NCBI RefSeq assembly: GCF_030503635.1
Contig: NZ_CP129965.1
Location: 806,001 to 870,000, forward strand
DNA length: 64,000 nt
Direction: 5' to 3'
DNA from: Corynebacterium sp. P3-F1
GTDB lineage: Bacteria > Actinomycetota > Actinomycetes > Mycobacteriales > Mycobacteriaceae
Position 1 is the stretch's first letter; each line of letters begins with the position of its first letter. Both the position numbers and the translations under genes were made by a program. Shown here piece after piece: positions 31,526 through 40,297 of this stretch. The notes beneath the pieces were generated by a model, which saw nothing but the letters and a program-made list of their open reading frames with translations, was not told where the DNA came from and ran no database searches.

Positions 31526-33418
31526 TCAGCGCTTCGCTTGCGCAGCCCGCAGGCCGTTCAAGATCACGATGACTTCGGCGACCTCGTGAACCAACACGAC
31601 GGCGGCCAAGCCCAGCACGCCGCTGATCGCCAGCGGCATCAACACGATGATGATGGCCAGAGACAGCACGATGTTCTGGTTGATGATCCTGCTGCCTCGG
31701 CGGGCGTGCTGCAGCGCCTGCGGGATCAGCCGGAGGTCGTGGCCGGTGAAGGCGACGTCAGCGGACTCGATCGCGGCGTCAGAGCCGGTCGCTCCCATCG
31801 CGATGCCCACCGTTGCGCCCGCCAGTGCCGGAGCGTCGTTGATGCCGTCGCCGATCATCGCCGTCGGCGTCTTGGAGGAGAGTTCGGCGACGATGCTTGC
31901 CTTGTCCTCTGGGCGCAGCTCGGCGCGCACGTCGTCGATCCCGGCGATTTCAGCCAGCGCCCGGGCGGTGCGAGTGTTGTCGCCGGTGAGCATGCTCACT
32001 TTCACGTCGTTGGCGTGCAGGGTCTGCACGGCTTCGGGCACCTCGGGCCGCAACTCGTCGCGGACCCCGATCGCCCCGGCGAGAGCGTCATCGACGGTGA
32101 CCAGGACGCAGGTCTGGCCCTCGGACTCCATACGCCCAACGTCTGCCTGCAGTCGCCCGGCGTCGATCCACCGGGGGCTGCCCACCAGCACCCGTCGGCC
32201 TTCGACGGTGCCGCTGATGCCGTGCCCGGCTTCCTCGCTGATGTCCAAGGCGGCGGGCGCTTCGGGCCCCGCTGCCGCGATCGCCGCGGCGAGGGGGTGC
32301 GTCGATTGCTGCTCAACTGCCGCCGCGAAGGCAAGCACCTGCGCCCGATCGAATCCGTCTGCCGGGACCACGCCGGTAACCTCGGGCTGGTTGAGGGTGA
32401 GGGTTCCGGTTTTGTCCACCGCCAGGTGACGGATGCCGCCGAGCCGCTCGAACGCCGCGCCGGACTTGATGACCACGCCAAACTGGCTGGCCGCGCCGAT
32501 CGCGGCCACGACCGTCAGCGGCACGGAGATCGCCAGCGCGCACGGCGACGCTGCGACCAGGACCACCAGCGCACGGGTGATCCACATCTCGGGGTCGCCC
32601 AGCAGCGAGCCGATCACGCCGACCAGCACCGCAAGGATCATCACTCCGGGCACTAGGGGCTGGGCAATCCGGTCGGCAATCCGGGCGCGGTCGCCCTTTT
32701 CCGCCTGCGCCTGCTCGACCAGGTCCACAAGTGTGGTCAGTGAGTTGTCCGTTCCAGCTGCGGTCGTCTCGACCTCCAGCACACCGGCGGAGTTGATCGC
32801 TCCCGCGGGCACCTCGTTGCCGGGCGCGACCTCCTCCGGAATGGATTCTCCGGTGACCGCTGAGGTGTCAATGCTGGAACGTCCGGAACGAATGATGCCG
32901 TCCGTGGCGATCCGCTCCCCGGGGCACACGAGCATCATCTCGCCAGCCACGAGGTCCTTCGCTGCGACCTCGACCGCCGTGCCGTCGCGCAGCACCGTCG
33001 CGGTCTGCGGCACCAACTTCAACAGTGCCCGCAGCCCGCCTTGGGCCCGGTCCATTGCCTTGTCCTCCAGTGCCTCAGCGATCGAGTACAGGAACGCTAG
33101 CGCCGCGGCCTCTCCGACGAAGCCGAGGATCACCGCGCCGACCGCGCTGATCGTCATCAGCAAACCAATGCCGAGCTTTCGCTTCGCGACAAGGTTCCGG
33201 ATCGCTCCAGGCGCGAACGTGTATGCGCCCAACAGCAGGCCTACCCAAAACAGTACCGTCGCGGGCGTCTCCAAGTCGGACCAGTCCAGCACCAGGCCTA
33301 TGCAAAGGGCTACACCGGAGAAGATCGGCAGTAGCAACTCGGGGTCCTTCCACCAAGGCCGATCGCGCTCTTCGATCTCCGTGGTGGGTTCGTGTTCGCA
33401 TCCACACGCCGAGCTCAT
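31526..33418 (-). CDS. P1B-type metal-transporting ATPase (Cd/Pb/Zn type, CtpG-like)
   Basis: The 630-aa ATPase exports soft divalent metals. SPCALAISVP is the membrane metal motif (CPx with upstream Ser), DKTGTLTLNQPEVTG the phosphorylation site, TGESIPEEV the actuator loop and MIGDGINDAPALAGATVGIAMG the hinge. The N-terminus has only a short Cys/His cluster (CGCEHE) and no full HMA domain. ATG 33418 overlaps the cmtR stop by 4 nt. In mycobacteria CmtR controls the CtpG/CmtA pump, which fits this pair. Metal specificity is inferred from the regulator. Confidence 0.9.
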   Translation of the reverse strand: MSSACGCEHEPTTEIEERDRPWWKDPELLLPIFSGVALCIGLVLDWSDLETPATVLFWVGLLLGAYTFAPGAIRNLVAKRKLGIGLLMTISAVGAVILGFVGEAAALAFLYSIAEALEDKAMDRAQGGLRALLKLVPQTATVLRDGTAVEVAAKDLVAGEMMLVCPGERIATDGIIRSGRSSIDTSAVTGESIPEEVAPGNEVPAGAINSAGVLEVETTAAGTDNSLTTLVDLVEQAQAEKGDRARIADRIAQPLVPGVMILAVLVGVIGSLLGDPEMWITRALVVLVAASPCALAISVPLTVVAAIGAASQFGVVIKSGAAFERLGGIRHLAVDKTGTLTLNQPEVTGVVPADGFDRAQVLAFAAAVEQQSTHPLAAAIAAAGPEAPAALDISEEAGHGISGTVEGRRVLVGSPRWIDAGRLQADVGRMESEGQTCVLVTVDDALAGAIGVRDELRPEVPEAVQTLHANDVKVSMLTGDNTRTARALAEIAGIDDVRAELRPEDKASIVAELSSKTPTAMIGDGINDAPALAGATVGIAMGATGSDAAIESADVAFTGHDLRLIPQALQHARRGSRIINQNIVLSLAIIIVLMPLAISGVLGLAAVVLVHEVAEVIVILNGLRAAQAKR

Positions 33419-33774
33419 GCCTCCGCTCCTTTCCCGCCGCAGCCGGGCACCGAGCACTCAGGGTCGATGCACGGGGCGTTTTCGTCGACAGCCAACGTCG
33501 CGTTCACCAGCGCGTCGAGCGCTGCCGCGAGGTGCGGATCGGCGATTTCGTAGCGAGTCTTCCGGCCCTCCGGCTCGGCGACGACGATGCCACAGTCACG
33601 CAAGCAGGTCAGGTGGTTCGAGACGTTCGAGCGGGTCAGGTCCAGGTCGCGCGAAAGCACGGCCGGGTAGCTCGGGCCGTCAAGTAGGGTCATCAGGATT
33701 CTGGAGCGCGTCGGATCCGCCATGGCCCGGCCGAGCCGGTTCATGACGTCGAGGCGTGAAGCAATAGTCAGCAT
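33415..33774 (-). CDS. cmtR: ArsR/SmtB-family Cd/Pb sensor CmtR
   Basis: The 119-aa winged-helix repressor is strikingly like M. tuberculosis CmtR: LGRAMADPTRSRILMTLLDG and LTRSNVSNHLTCLRDCGIVVAEPEGRKTRYEIAD. The three known metal ligands are in register: Cys57 and Cys61 in the recognition helix, and Cys102 in the C-terminal tail (PCIDPEC). So it should sense Cd(II)/Pb(II) and release DNA when bound. It is transcribed first, ahead of its ATPase, with 4-nt overlap. Confidence 0.9.
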   Translation of the reverse strand: MLTIASRLDVMNRLGRAMADPTRSRILMTLLDGPSYPAVLSRDLDLTRSNVSNHLTCLRDCGIVVAEPEGRKTRYEIADPHLAAALDALVNATLAVDENAPCIDPECSVPGCGGKGAEA

Positions 33775-33787
33775 GCGCTAAACTATA

Positions 33788-33799
33788 CAGCAGACGCTG
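33788..33799 (-). promoter_or_regulatory. Candidate CmtR operator
   Basis: CAGC-AGAC-GCTG is a small palindrome 14 bp upstream of cmtR, inside the A+T-rich stretch AACTATACAG...TTATTCAAG. A second partial dyad (TTCA..TGAA) is nearby. The position fits autoregulation. Confidence 0.45.
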
Positions 33800-33856
33800 A
33801 ATTATTCAAGATAGACTGAACTTACATGAACGCGCAGTGCCTGCGACCGGCAGGAA

Positions 33857-34924
33857 TTAGTCGATGGGATAGCCGGTGACTGGGCCTTCGCGGTTCGACT
33901 GCCAACCCAAAGCGGGGGCGACATGCGTGGCGAAGTTGTCCAAGATCTTCACGTTGACGTCCACGCCCATCCCGGTAGGGATGGTGATAAGCAGGGTATC
34001 GGCGGACATGATGGCGGGGTCGGCTTTGAGCTGCTCGATGAGCTTGTCCGGCTCGGCGGCGTAGGTGCGGCCGAAGGTGGTGGATCCGACATCAGGCAGC
34101 GCGCCCACCTGGTCGGAACCGGAGGCCTGCATGCCGAACATCTGCATGTCCGCGTCGTCGACGATGGGGAAGATGGAGCGGGACACCGACACGCGCGGCG
34201 TCCAAGCGCGGCCAGCCTCCTTCCACGCGGCGCGGTAGCGGCTGATCTGGTCCGCCTGGATTTCGCCCAGGGTCTCGGCGGTGGTCTCGGAGACCAGGGT
34301 GGACGACATCAGGTTCAGCCCGTCCTTGGCGGTCTGTTCCGCCGAGGTGTGGGTGCCGGAGCCGTAAAAGATGTGTTTACGCAGCTCGGGCGCCATGGGG
34401 AAGACCGGCAGAGCGGAGCCAGGCTGGAACATGTTGGGGTACTGCCGGTCCAGCGGAGCGGCTGCAGCAAATCCGTTGCCGTCCACTGCAGCCATGAACG
34501 CCTCGAGGTGGCCGCGCGCAACGTCCGCTCCGCTGGGCGCTTCGCCCTTGTAGCCGAAGGCCTCCCAGCCGCGGTCAGCCACCTCTGGGGCGCCGCGCGA
34601 GACGCCCAAGGCCACGCGGCCACCGGAAATCTGGTACAGCGACGCAGCCTCTTCGGCGAGGTAGAGCGGGTTTTCATAGCGCATGTCGATGACACCGGTG
34701 CCCACCTCGATGTATTTGGTGGTGGCCGCGACAGCACCGAGCAGCGGCATCGGGGCGGAGGCCTGCGGCACGAAGTGGTGGACGCGAAAGGACGCATTGT
34801 TCACACCGATCTCGTCCGCAGCCTGGGCGATCTCCAGGTGAATCTTGGCGATCTTTTCCGCAGACGGCCCACGCTGGCCGCCGAAGGCGTAATGCCCGAA
34901 ACTTAAGAATCCGAACGCTTTCAT
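33857..34924 (-). CDS. LLM-class flavin-dependent oxidoreductase
   Basis: The 355-aa protein is a bacterial luciferase-like monooxygenase: FGFLSFGHYAFGGQRGPSAEKI, HLEIAQAADEIGVNNASFRVHHFVPQASAPMPLLGAVAATTKYIEVGTGVIDMRYENPLYLAEEAASL and ISGGRVALGVSRGAPEVADRGWEAFGY. It needs F420 or FMNH2. I use ATG 34924 (GGGAG upstream) and not 34957. It is flanked by two metal-resistance units but has no visible metal link; the substrate is unknown. Confidence 0.87.
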   Translation of the reverse strand: MKAFGFLSFGHYAFGGQRGPSAEKIAKIHLEIAQAADEIGVNNASFRVHHFVPQASAPMPLLGAVAATTKYIEVGTGVIDMRYENPLYLAEEAASLYQISGGRVALGVSRGAPEVADRGWEAFGYKGEAPSGADVARGHLEAFMAAVDGNGFAAAAPLDRQYPNMFQPGSALPVFPMAPELRKHIFYGSGTHTSAEQTAKDGLNLMSSTLVSETTAETLGEIQADQISRYRAAWKEAGRAWTPRVSVSRSIFPIVDDADMQMFGMQASGSDQVGALPDVGSTTFGRTYAAEPDKLIEQLKADPAIMSADTLLITIPTGMGVDVNVKILDNFATHVAPALGWQSNREGPVTGYPID

Positions 34925-35018
34925 TGAACAACACTCCCTTTGATGACATATCAACAAGTAAGGTAATACTTCGCTTCAGGATTGTCACGGGTGGCGGCGG
35001 GTTGAAGAGTCCCGGGCT

Positions 35019-35330
35019 TTAGGAGCGGACGAGGCGGGCGATGGCATCGGCAGCTTCAACAAGTTTTTCTTCGGCGGCTGGCCCGTCGGTTTGGGCTGCA
35101 CGAACGACGCAGTGGCGCATATGGTCATCGAGCAGGCTCAGCGCGACGTTATTTAGGGCTGAGGTGATGGAGCTGATCTGGGTGAGGATATCGATGCAAT
35201 ATTTCTCTTCATCGATCATGCGATGAATCCCGCGGGCCTGGCCTTCAATGCGTTTCAATCGGGCCAGGTAGCGGTCTTTGTCACTGATATAGCCGTGATC
35301 AGCGGAATCATCATGCGGGGTTTTAGTCAT
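35019..35330 (-). CDS. csoR: Copper-sensing repressor CsoR
   Basis: The 103-aa protein (from ATG 35330) has the all-helical CsoR/RcnR fold: RYLARLKRIEGQARGIHRMIDEEKYCIDILTQISSITSALNNVALSLLDDHMRHCVVRA. The copper ligands are present as Cys45, His70 and Cys74 (x-C-H-C fingerprint). Cu(I) binding should release it from the operator at 37926-37944. It is 47 bp downstream of the CopB gene, so the two probably share a transcript. A GTG at 35363 would add 11 residues. Confidence 0.92.
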   Translation of the reverse strand: MTKTPHDDSADHGYISDKDRYLARLKRIEGQARGIHRMIDEEKYCIDILTQISSITSALNNVALSLLDDHMRHCVVRAAQTDGPAAEEKLVEAADAIARLVRS

Positions 35331-35377
35331 GGGCCTGCTTTCTTCGTGCACCAGAGTTGTCACAGCAGTGTCTCATG

Positions 35378-37618
35378 TTAGGCATCCACGGTTTCGGGTG
35401 TACGGCCAAGGGACCTGGCAGCACTGGCAGCTGGGGTTAGATCCAAGCGGCGCAGCAGCTGGGCGTTGAGGGCTACTACCACAGTGGAAGCCGACATCAG
35501 GATTGCACCCACGCTCATCGGTAATACGAACCCGATCGGAGCCAGCACTCCAGCGGCCAAGGGGACAGCCGCGATATTGTAGCCGGCAGCCCACCACAGG
35601 TTCTGCTTCATTTTCCGGTAGGTGGCCTCGGAGAGCTCAAACACGGACAAGACCGAGCGGGGATCCGAGGAGGCCAGGATGACCCCGGCCGAGCTGATGG
35701 CCACATCGGTGCCGGCACCAATAGCGATGCCCACATCGGCCTGAGCCAAAGCTGGGGCATCGTTGACCCCATCACCGACCATGGCCACTTTACGGCCCTC
35801 GGCCTGGAGTTCGGCGACCTTGGCGGCCTTATCTTCGGGTCGGACCCCAGCAAAGACCCGGTCAATACCCAGCTCTTTGGCCACGGTCTCGGCCACGGCT
35901 TGGGCGTCGCCGGTGATCATCACGACCTGGACCCCGTGGGCATGCAGGGCATCCACGGTGTCACGGGATTCTGGTCGGATCTCATCAGCTAAACGCAACG
36001 CGCCGATAACCTGGCCATCGGCCAGCACGTGAAGAATGATCGCGCCTTCTTCGCGCCACTGCTCAGCGATGCCTAACTCATCTTGGGAGTGATGGTCTAA
36101 CAGGTAGGGGCCCCCGACTTCAATGACCGTGTCATTGACCGTGGCTTTGACGCCTACAGCTGGGGAAGAGGAAAAATCAGTGGCGCCTGGCACATCGAGT
36201 TTCCGAGCGCGGGCAGCGCCGACAATGGCCTGCGCTAAGGGGTGTTCGCTATCGGCTTCAGCAGCAGCGGCCAACGCTAACACCTCATCTTTGGTCCGAT
36301 CACCGACGGGGTGGATCCCGGTGACGGTGGGTTCACCTTTGGTCAGCGTGCCGGTTTTATCGAACAGCACTGAATCCACGGTGCGCATCGATTCCAGCGC
36401 CAGGCGATCTTTGATCAGCACCCCGCCACGAGCTGCACGCTCGGTGGCAATCGATACCACCAATGGAATGGCGAGACCCAAGGCATGAGGACAGGCAATG
36501 ACCAGCACCGTAATTGTGCGTACTACGGCGGTGCCGGGCATGCCCAGTATGGACCACGCCAGCGCGGTAATTACCGCAGCCACGAAGGCGAACCAGAACA
36601 ACCAGCCGGCGGCGGTATCGGCGATGCGTTGGGCTTTGGAGGATGAGGCTTGGGCATCGGCGACCAGTTTCTGGATACCCGCCAGTGCGGTGTCATCTCC
36701 AGTGGCGGTGACTTTGACCCGCAGCCCGGAATCTGTGGCGACAGTGCCGGCCACGACGTGCTCGTTCAGCCCGCGTCGAACGGTTTTGGATTCCCCGGTG
36801 ACCATGGATTCATCCATGGACGCACTACCATCGATGATCTGGCCATCGGCTGGGACCGCAGCCCCTGGCCGGACAATGACGATATCCCCAACGACCAGCT
36901 CCGCCGGCGTGACGGTGACGACATCATCGCCGTCGACCTTCTCGGCTTCATCCGGAAGCAAGGCGGCCAGCGAGTCTAAGGCGGAGGAGGTTTGGGCCAG
37001 GGAGCGCATTTCAATCCAGTGGCCTAACAACATAATGACCACCAGTAGGGCCAGTTCCCACCAGAAGTTCAGCTCGTGATCCAGGATGCCCAGGGTCGCC
37101 CCCCAGGAGGCGACGAAGGCCACCGTGATGGCTAACCCGATAAGCAGCATCATGCCCGGTTGCCGGGACCGGATCTCCGAGACTGCCCCAGCCAGGAATG
37201 GCCGGCCGCCCCAGCAATAAATGACCGTACCCAGGATCGGCGATACCCACCACACCCACGCCGCGTCAGGTAACTGATAGCTCAAAAGGTCCGCAAACAT
37301 CGGATCGAACGCGACCACTGGAATACCCAGCACCAACATGATCCAAAATAACCGCCGGAATTGTCCGACATGATCCCCGTGGCCCCCGTGGCCATGTCCG
37401 GCATGGCCTCCGTGCATCTCGTGGCCGGAATGGTGCTGGCCTTTCTGGCCGTGCCCGCCTGGGGCGTGTTCGTGATGCTCATTCCCGTCGTGGCCCATGC
37501 CGCGATCTTGACTTGATTGATGTTCCTCTTGGTGGAAGGCGGTTTCAGTAGCACGCTCCTGTTGATGCGCAGTGTGGTGCGTCGGGTGATGGTGGTCGTG
37601 GTGATCGCGTTCAACCAT
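35378..37618 (-). CDS. copB: Copper-exporting P-type ATPase, CopB type
   Basis: The 746-aa pump has a His-rich N-terminus in place of HMA domains (residues 6-84, more than 25 His, many HH and HG pairs), the membrane metal motif ACPHALGLAIP at about 376-378 (CPH is the CopB signature), phosphorylation site DKTGT at about 420-424, TGES and GDGVNDAPALAQADVGIAIG. I choose ATG 37618 because AAAGGAATCC precedes it; the frame is open to 37867. CopB pumps export copper or silver. Codon choice appears less G+C-biased than in the core genes, which hints at transfer. Confidence 0.9.
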   Translation of the reverse strand: MVERDHHDHHHPTHHTAHQQERATETAFHQEEHQSSQDRGMGHDGNEHHEHAPGGHGQKGQHHSGHEMHGGHAGHGHGGHGDHVGQFRRLFWIMLVLGIPVVAFDPMFADLLSYQLPDAAWVWWVSPILGTVIYCWGGRPFLAGAVSEIRSRQPGMMLLIGLAITVAFVASWGATLGILDHELNFWWELALLVVIMLLGHWIEMRSLAQTSSALDSLAALLPDEAEKVDGDDVVTVTPAELVVGDIVIVRPGAAVPADGQIIDGSASMDESMVTGESKTVRRGLNEHVVAGTVATDSGLRVKVTATGDDTALAGIQKLVADAQASSSKAQRIADTAAGWLFWFAFVAAVITALAWSILGMPGTAVVRTITVLVIACPHALGLAIPLVVSIATERAARGGVLIKDRLALESMRTVDSVLFDKTGTLTKGEPTVTGIHPVGDRTKDEVLALAAAAEADSEHPLAQAIVGAARARKLDVPGATDFSSSPAVGVKATVNDTVIEVGGPYLLDHHSQDELGIAEQWREEGAIILHVLADGQVIGALRLADEIRPESRDTVDALHAHGVQVVMITGDAQAVAETVAKELGIDRVFAGVRPEDKAAKVAELQAEGRKVAMVGDGVNDAPALAQADVGIAIGAGTDVAISSAGVILASSDPRSVLSVFELSEATYRKMKQNLWWAAGYNIAAVPLAAGVLAPIGFVLPMSVGAILMSASTVVVALNAQLLRRLDLTPAASAARSLGRTPETVDA

Positions 37619-37993
37619 GGCGGATTCCTTTCCGTGGAGGTGATCATGAATTGTTTCCATACCCGGAGAACCGGGAGATACCCATCGAGCGTGTAGCGCC
37701 TCGCGAGCGCCTTCGGGCTCATCAGTCGTTGGGCTGGGTGATGGTTTCAAACTAGTCACTCGATGCTCGATAACCCGCCACATCGACCGCGGCGAGCACG
37801 CCAGCATCATTAACCCGCTTTTCACCGGTGACGGCCAATCAGTCTGATCGGGCACCGACCTGGACATCGCCGCCCCAGGAAGCGGTGAGACGGGCCCTCC
37901 TTTCAGCTCGCTTGCTCTTCTACCCTATACCCCTATAGGGTATATGTCAATGGATTGAACCGTCCAGCGATGCGTTGCACGACAGGAGTACTG
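37619..37993. other. Copper-region divergent intergenic stretch
   Basis: This 375-bp gap separates copB (minus) from the DUF1541 lipoprotein (plus). It holds the CsoR operator at 37926-37944 near the lipoprotein side, and some 240 bp of leader before copB in which I see no conserved gene; frames open there are extensions of copB. Confidence 0.5.
37926..37944. promoter_or_regulatory. CsoR operator
   Basis: TATACCC-CTATA-GGGTATA is a perfect 7-bp-arm palindrome of the CsoR type (G/C tract flanked by TATA). It lies 50 bp before the lipoprotein ATG and about 310 bp before copB, so one site may control both directions. Confidence 0.88.
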
Positions 37994-38590
37994 ATGAACA
38001 AACTGACCCAGATAACTCGACTTACCCTCGTCGCAGCAGTGGGTACTTTGGCCCTGACCAGCTGTGCCGAACCCGGTGACGACGAGACTGCCCCAGAATC
38101 CGCGCCCACCAAAGACCAGGTGCGCACCGATACCTCCAGTCCCGATACACAGGCCCACGATCATGACTCGGATGGCGGCCCAGCACCGTCGGGGATTCAT
38201 GGAGCCACCGATCCCACATATGCCGTCGGCGACTTTGTGATCCTCAAAGCCGACCATATGCCCGGCATGGATGGCACCGAAGGCAAAATTTCTGGTGCAT
38301 TTGATACGACAACGTATTCAGTGAGCTATACGCCCACCGATGGCGGTGAGGCGGTGACGAACCATAAATGGGTCGTCCACGAAGAACTCGCAGATCACGG
38401 CGAAGCACCGCTTGAAACAGGCAGTCAAGTCATTTTGAACGCCGATCACATGCCCGGAATGAAAGGGGCAGAAGCCACCATTGATAGCTCCACCGACGAA
38501 ACCGTCTATATGGTCGATTTCGAGATGGACGGCATGAAAATGACCAATCACAAATGGGTAGTGGAAAGCGAAATCCAATCCCGCAACTAA
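37994..38590 (+). CDS. DUF1541 (YdhK-type) lipoprotein, copper-associated
   Basis: The 198-aa protein has a lipobox LTSC (Cys24) and an Asp/His-rich spacer (DTQAHDHDSDGG), then two DUF1541 repeats, each with VGDFVILKADHMPGMDG- or VILNADHMPGMKG-like start and a TNHKWVVxxE end. His/Met clusters (DHMPGM) suggest metal binding at the cell surface. CAGGAG lies five bases before the ATG at 37994. Position opposite copB with a shared CsoR operator points to copper handling; direct function is not established. Confidence 0.85.
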   Translation: MNKLTQITRLTLVAAVGTLALTSCAEPGDDETAPESAPTKDQVRTDTSSPDTQAHDHDSDGGPAPSGIHGATDPTYAVGDFVILKADHMPGMDGTEGKISGAFDTTTYSVSYTPTDGGEAVTNHKWVVHEELADHGEAPLETGSQVILNADHMPGMKGAEATIDSSTDETVYMVDFEMDGMKMTNHKWVVESEIQSRN

Positions 38591-38609
38591 GGCGCCGAAA
38601 TAAAAGCAC

Positions 38610-38650
38610 CACCCTGTGCAGTTCCTCTACGTGAGGATCAGCACAGGGTG
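38610..38650 (-). terminator. Terminator after the L,D-transpeptidase gene
   Basis: CACCCTGTGC (38610-38619) and GCACAGGGTG (38641-38650) with inner CCTC/GAGG pairing. On the minus strand the tail is TGCTTTTATTT. It can also stop the convergent lipoprotein transcript. Confidence 0.85.
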
Positions 38651-38671
38651 TTCGCGTTGGTCTCGGTCCGT

Positions 38672-39856
38672 CTAGCCTTCGTCGACGTTGCCGGCCTTGA
38701 GGGTCTCCCAATCAAGGTTCCAGTACCCCAAACCGTCCAAACCTTGCAACGTGCCGCCGCTGGTGTTCACGACTTCTACCGGGTCGCCCGGCTTGACGTA
38801 GTTCATGAACCACTGAGCGTCGTCTGGGGTGGCGTTGACGCAGCCGTGCGACTGGTTGTAGCTGCCCAAAGCACCAATTGCCCACGGTGCCGAGTGGACG
38901 TAAATGCCGGACCAGGACATCTGCGTGGCGTAGTTGACGGAGGTGCGGTATCCGCCATTTTCCAGCGCTAACCCGTAGGTCGTGGAGTCCATGGTCATGG
39001 ATTCATTCCTGTCGCCGACCACGTAAAGACCGTTCGGGGTGGCGAACTCACCGTCACGCCCCAACGACACAGGGAAGGATCTCATCTCTTCGTCGTTGTG
39101 GTACACGGTAAGCGTCTTGGTGTTGTCGTCCACAACCGCCTTCACCAGATCACCGATGGTGAACGTGGATTTAGCGTCCTCCGCACCGTATATGCCATCG
39201 CCGAAACTCTTGCCGTAGATATCGGCTGTGACCGTCACCTCGGTTCCGGGCACCCAATACTCTTTCGGACGCCAGATCAGGTGCTGGGAATCCAACCAGT
39301 AAAACGCGCCCTCGGTGTCGTTCGAGGTCTCTATCGTGATCGCGTCCTGAATGGCTTGACGGTCTGCCGGTGCACTGTCGAAGTAGACATTCACCGCGTG
39401 AGCGACTCCGACTTCCGAACCGTCCAACGGCCCGATGTAGGCGGAGATCTGTCCGTCGGGCACAACGGTTGTGAAAACAGACTGCGAGGTCTCGCCATTG
39501 ACCGTCACCGCTTCGACGGTGTATTCACGCCCGTAACCTAGTGGTTCCGTTGTGGTCCATTCGGTCTTGTCGGGATTGAACTCGGCCTCGACCTCCCGGC
39601 CTTCCTCGTTCTTCATGGACACTGACTCGAGGCCGTCAGGCGCACTCACGGTCACTGGATCGCTCGGTTCCACGTCCTCCGCACCATCCGCGACAGAGAT
39701 GACCGCGGGGTCGTGCTTTTCCTGCTCAGCGCTCTCCGAGTCCGCCACGTTTTCGGGACGGTCGATAGTGCACGCTGCCACAGTGCCCCCGACCAACATC
39801 AGGGCCGCTCCGGCAGCAATGAGCCGACGCCAACGCGACACAGAATTTTCAGTCAT
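38672..39856 (-). CDS. L,D-transpeptidase lipoprotein (Ig-like + YkuD)
   Basis: The 394-aa protein has a lipoprotein signal (GGTVAAC, Cys near residue 29), two bacterial Ig-like domains (EDVEPSDPVTVSAPDGLESV; VNVYFDSAPADRQAIQDAITIETS) and a C-terminal YkuD domain with the catalytic motif SHGCVNATPDDAQWF. It makes 3-3 peptidoglycan cross-links outside the cell, as mycobacterial LdtMt2-type enzymes do. ATG 39856 is preferred over a TTG two codons upstream. 280 bp of non-coding DNA with a GTGTGAGTTCACA-like dyad precede it on the way to tRNA-Lys. Confidence 0.92.
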   Translation of the reverse strand: MTENSVSRWRRLIAAGAALMLVGGTVAACTIDRPENVADSESAEQEKHDPAVISVADGAEDVEPSDPVTVSAPDGLESVSMKNEEGREVEAEFNPDKTEWTTTEPLGYGREYTVEAVTVNGETSQSVFTTVVPDGQISAYIGPLDGSEVGVAHAVNVYFDSAPADRQAIQDAITIETSNDTEGAFYWLDSQHLIWRPKEYWVPGTEVTVTADIYGKSFGDGIYGAEDAKSTFTIGDLVKAVVDDNTKTLTVYHNDEEMRSFPVSLGRDGEFATPNGLYVVGDRNESMTMDSTTYGLALENGGYRTSVNYATQMSWSGIYVHSAPWAIGALGSYNQSHGCVNATPDDAQWFMNYVKPGDPVEVVNTSGGTLQGLDGLGYWNLDWETLKAGNVDEG

Positions 39857-40136
39857 TAGCAACCACGCAACCCTCGAATCCGCCGATGAAGAAACTTCTC
39901 ATCCCCAACGCAATGTGAACTCACACTATAGGTCGGACCGGACCTGAATCCAGTTACACGCGCGGGACATGGGGCGCACTCTCCATACACCCCAACCACC
40001 TCCACAACGCACGCGCCGCGGAAGCTATTCCAGATGTTATACCCGCACCCGAACCATCGCCGTGACCAGGCGATTTCACACGTTGAGGACGAGCTGCTAT
40101 ATTTTCTTCTCGTTGCCTTCACGGTAGCCGCAACAA

Positions 40137-40209
<73 letters not shown>

Positions 40210-40297
40210 CAGTAACCAGGCCGAGCAGTCCATACTCTCCGGCCTGGTTTTTTCATGGCACCTTCCCTCACGGGTCCCGGCCGCTAAATTGGAAGTC

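Noticed and set aside
34950..34975. DtxR-like site upstream of the LLM oxidoreductase (AAGTAAGGTAATACTTCGC)
   Set aside because: Too few matches to the consensus and no symmetrical right half.
31284..38650. Integrative element with tRNA-His attachment site
   Set aside because: No integrase, no transposase and no repeat of the tRNA 3' end was found downstream to 38.7 kb.
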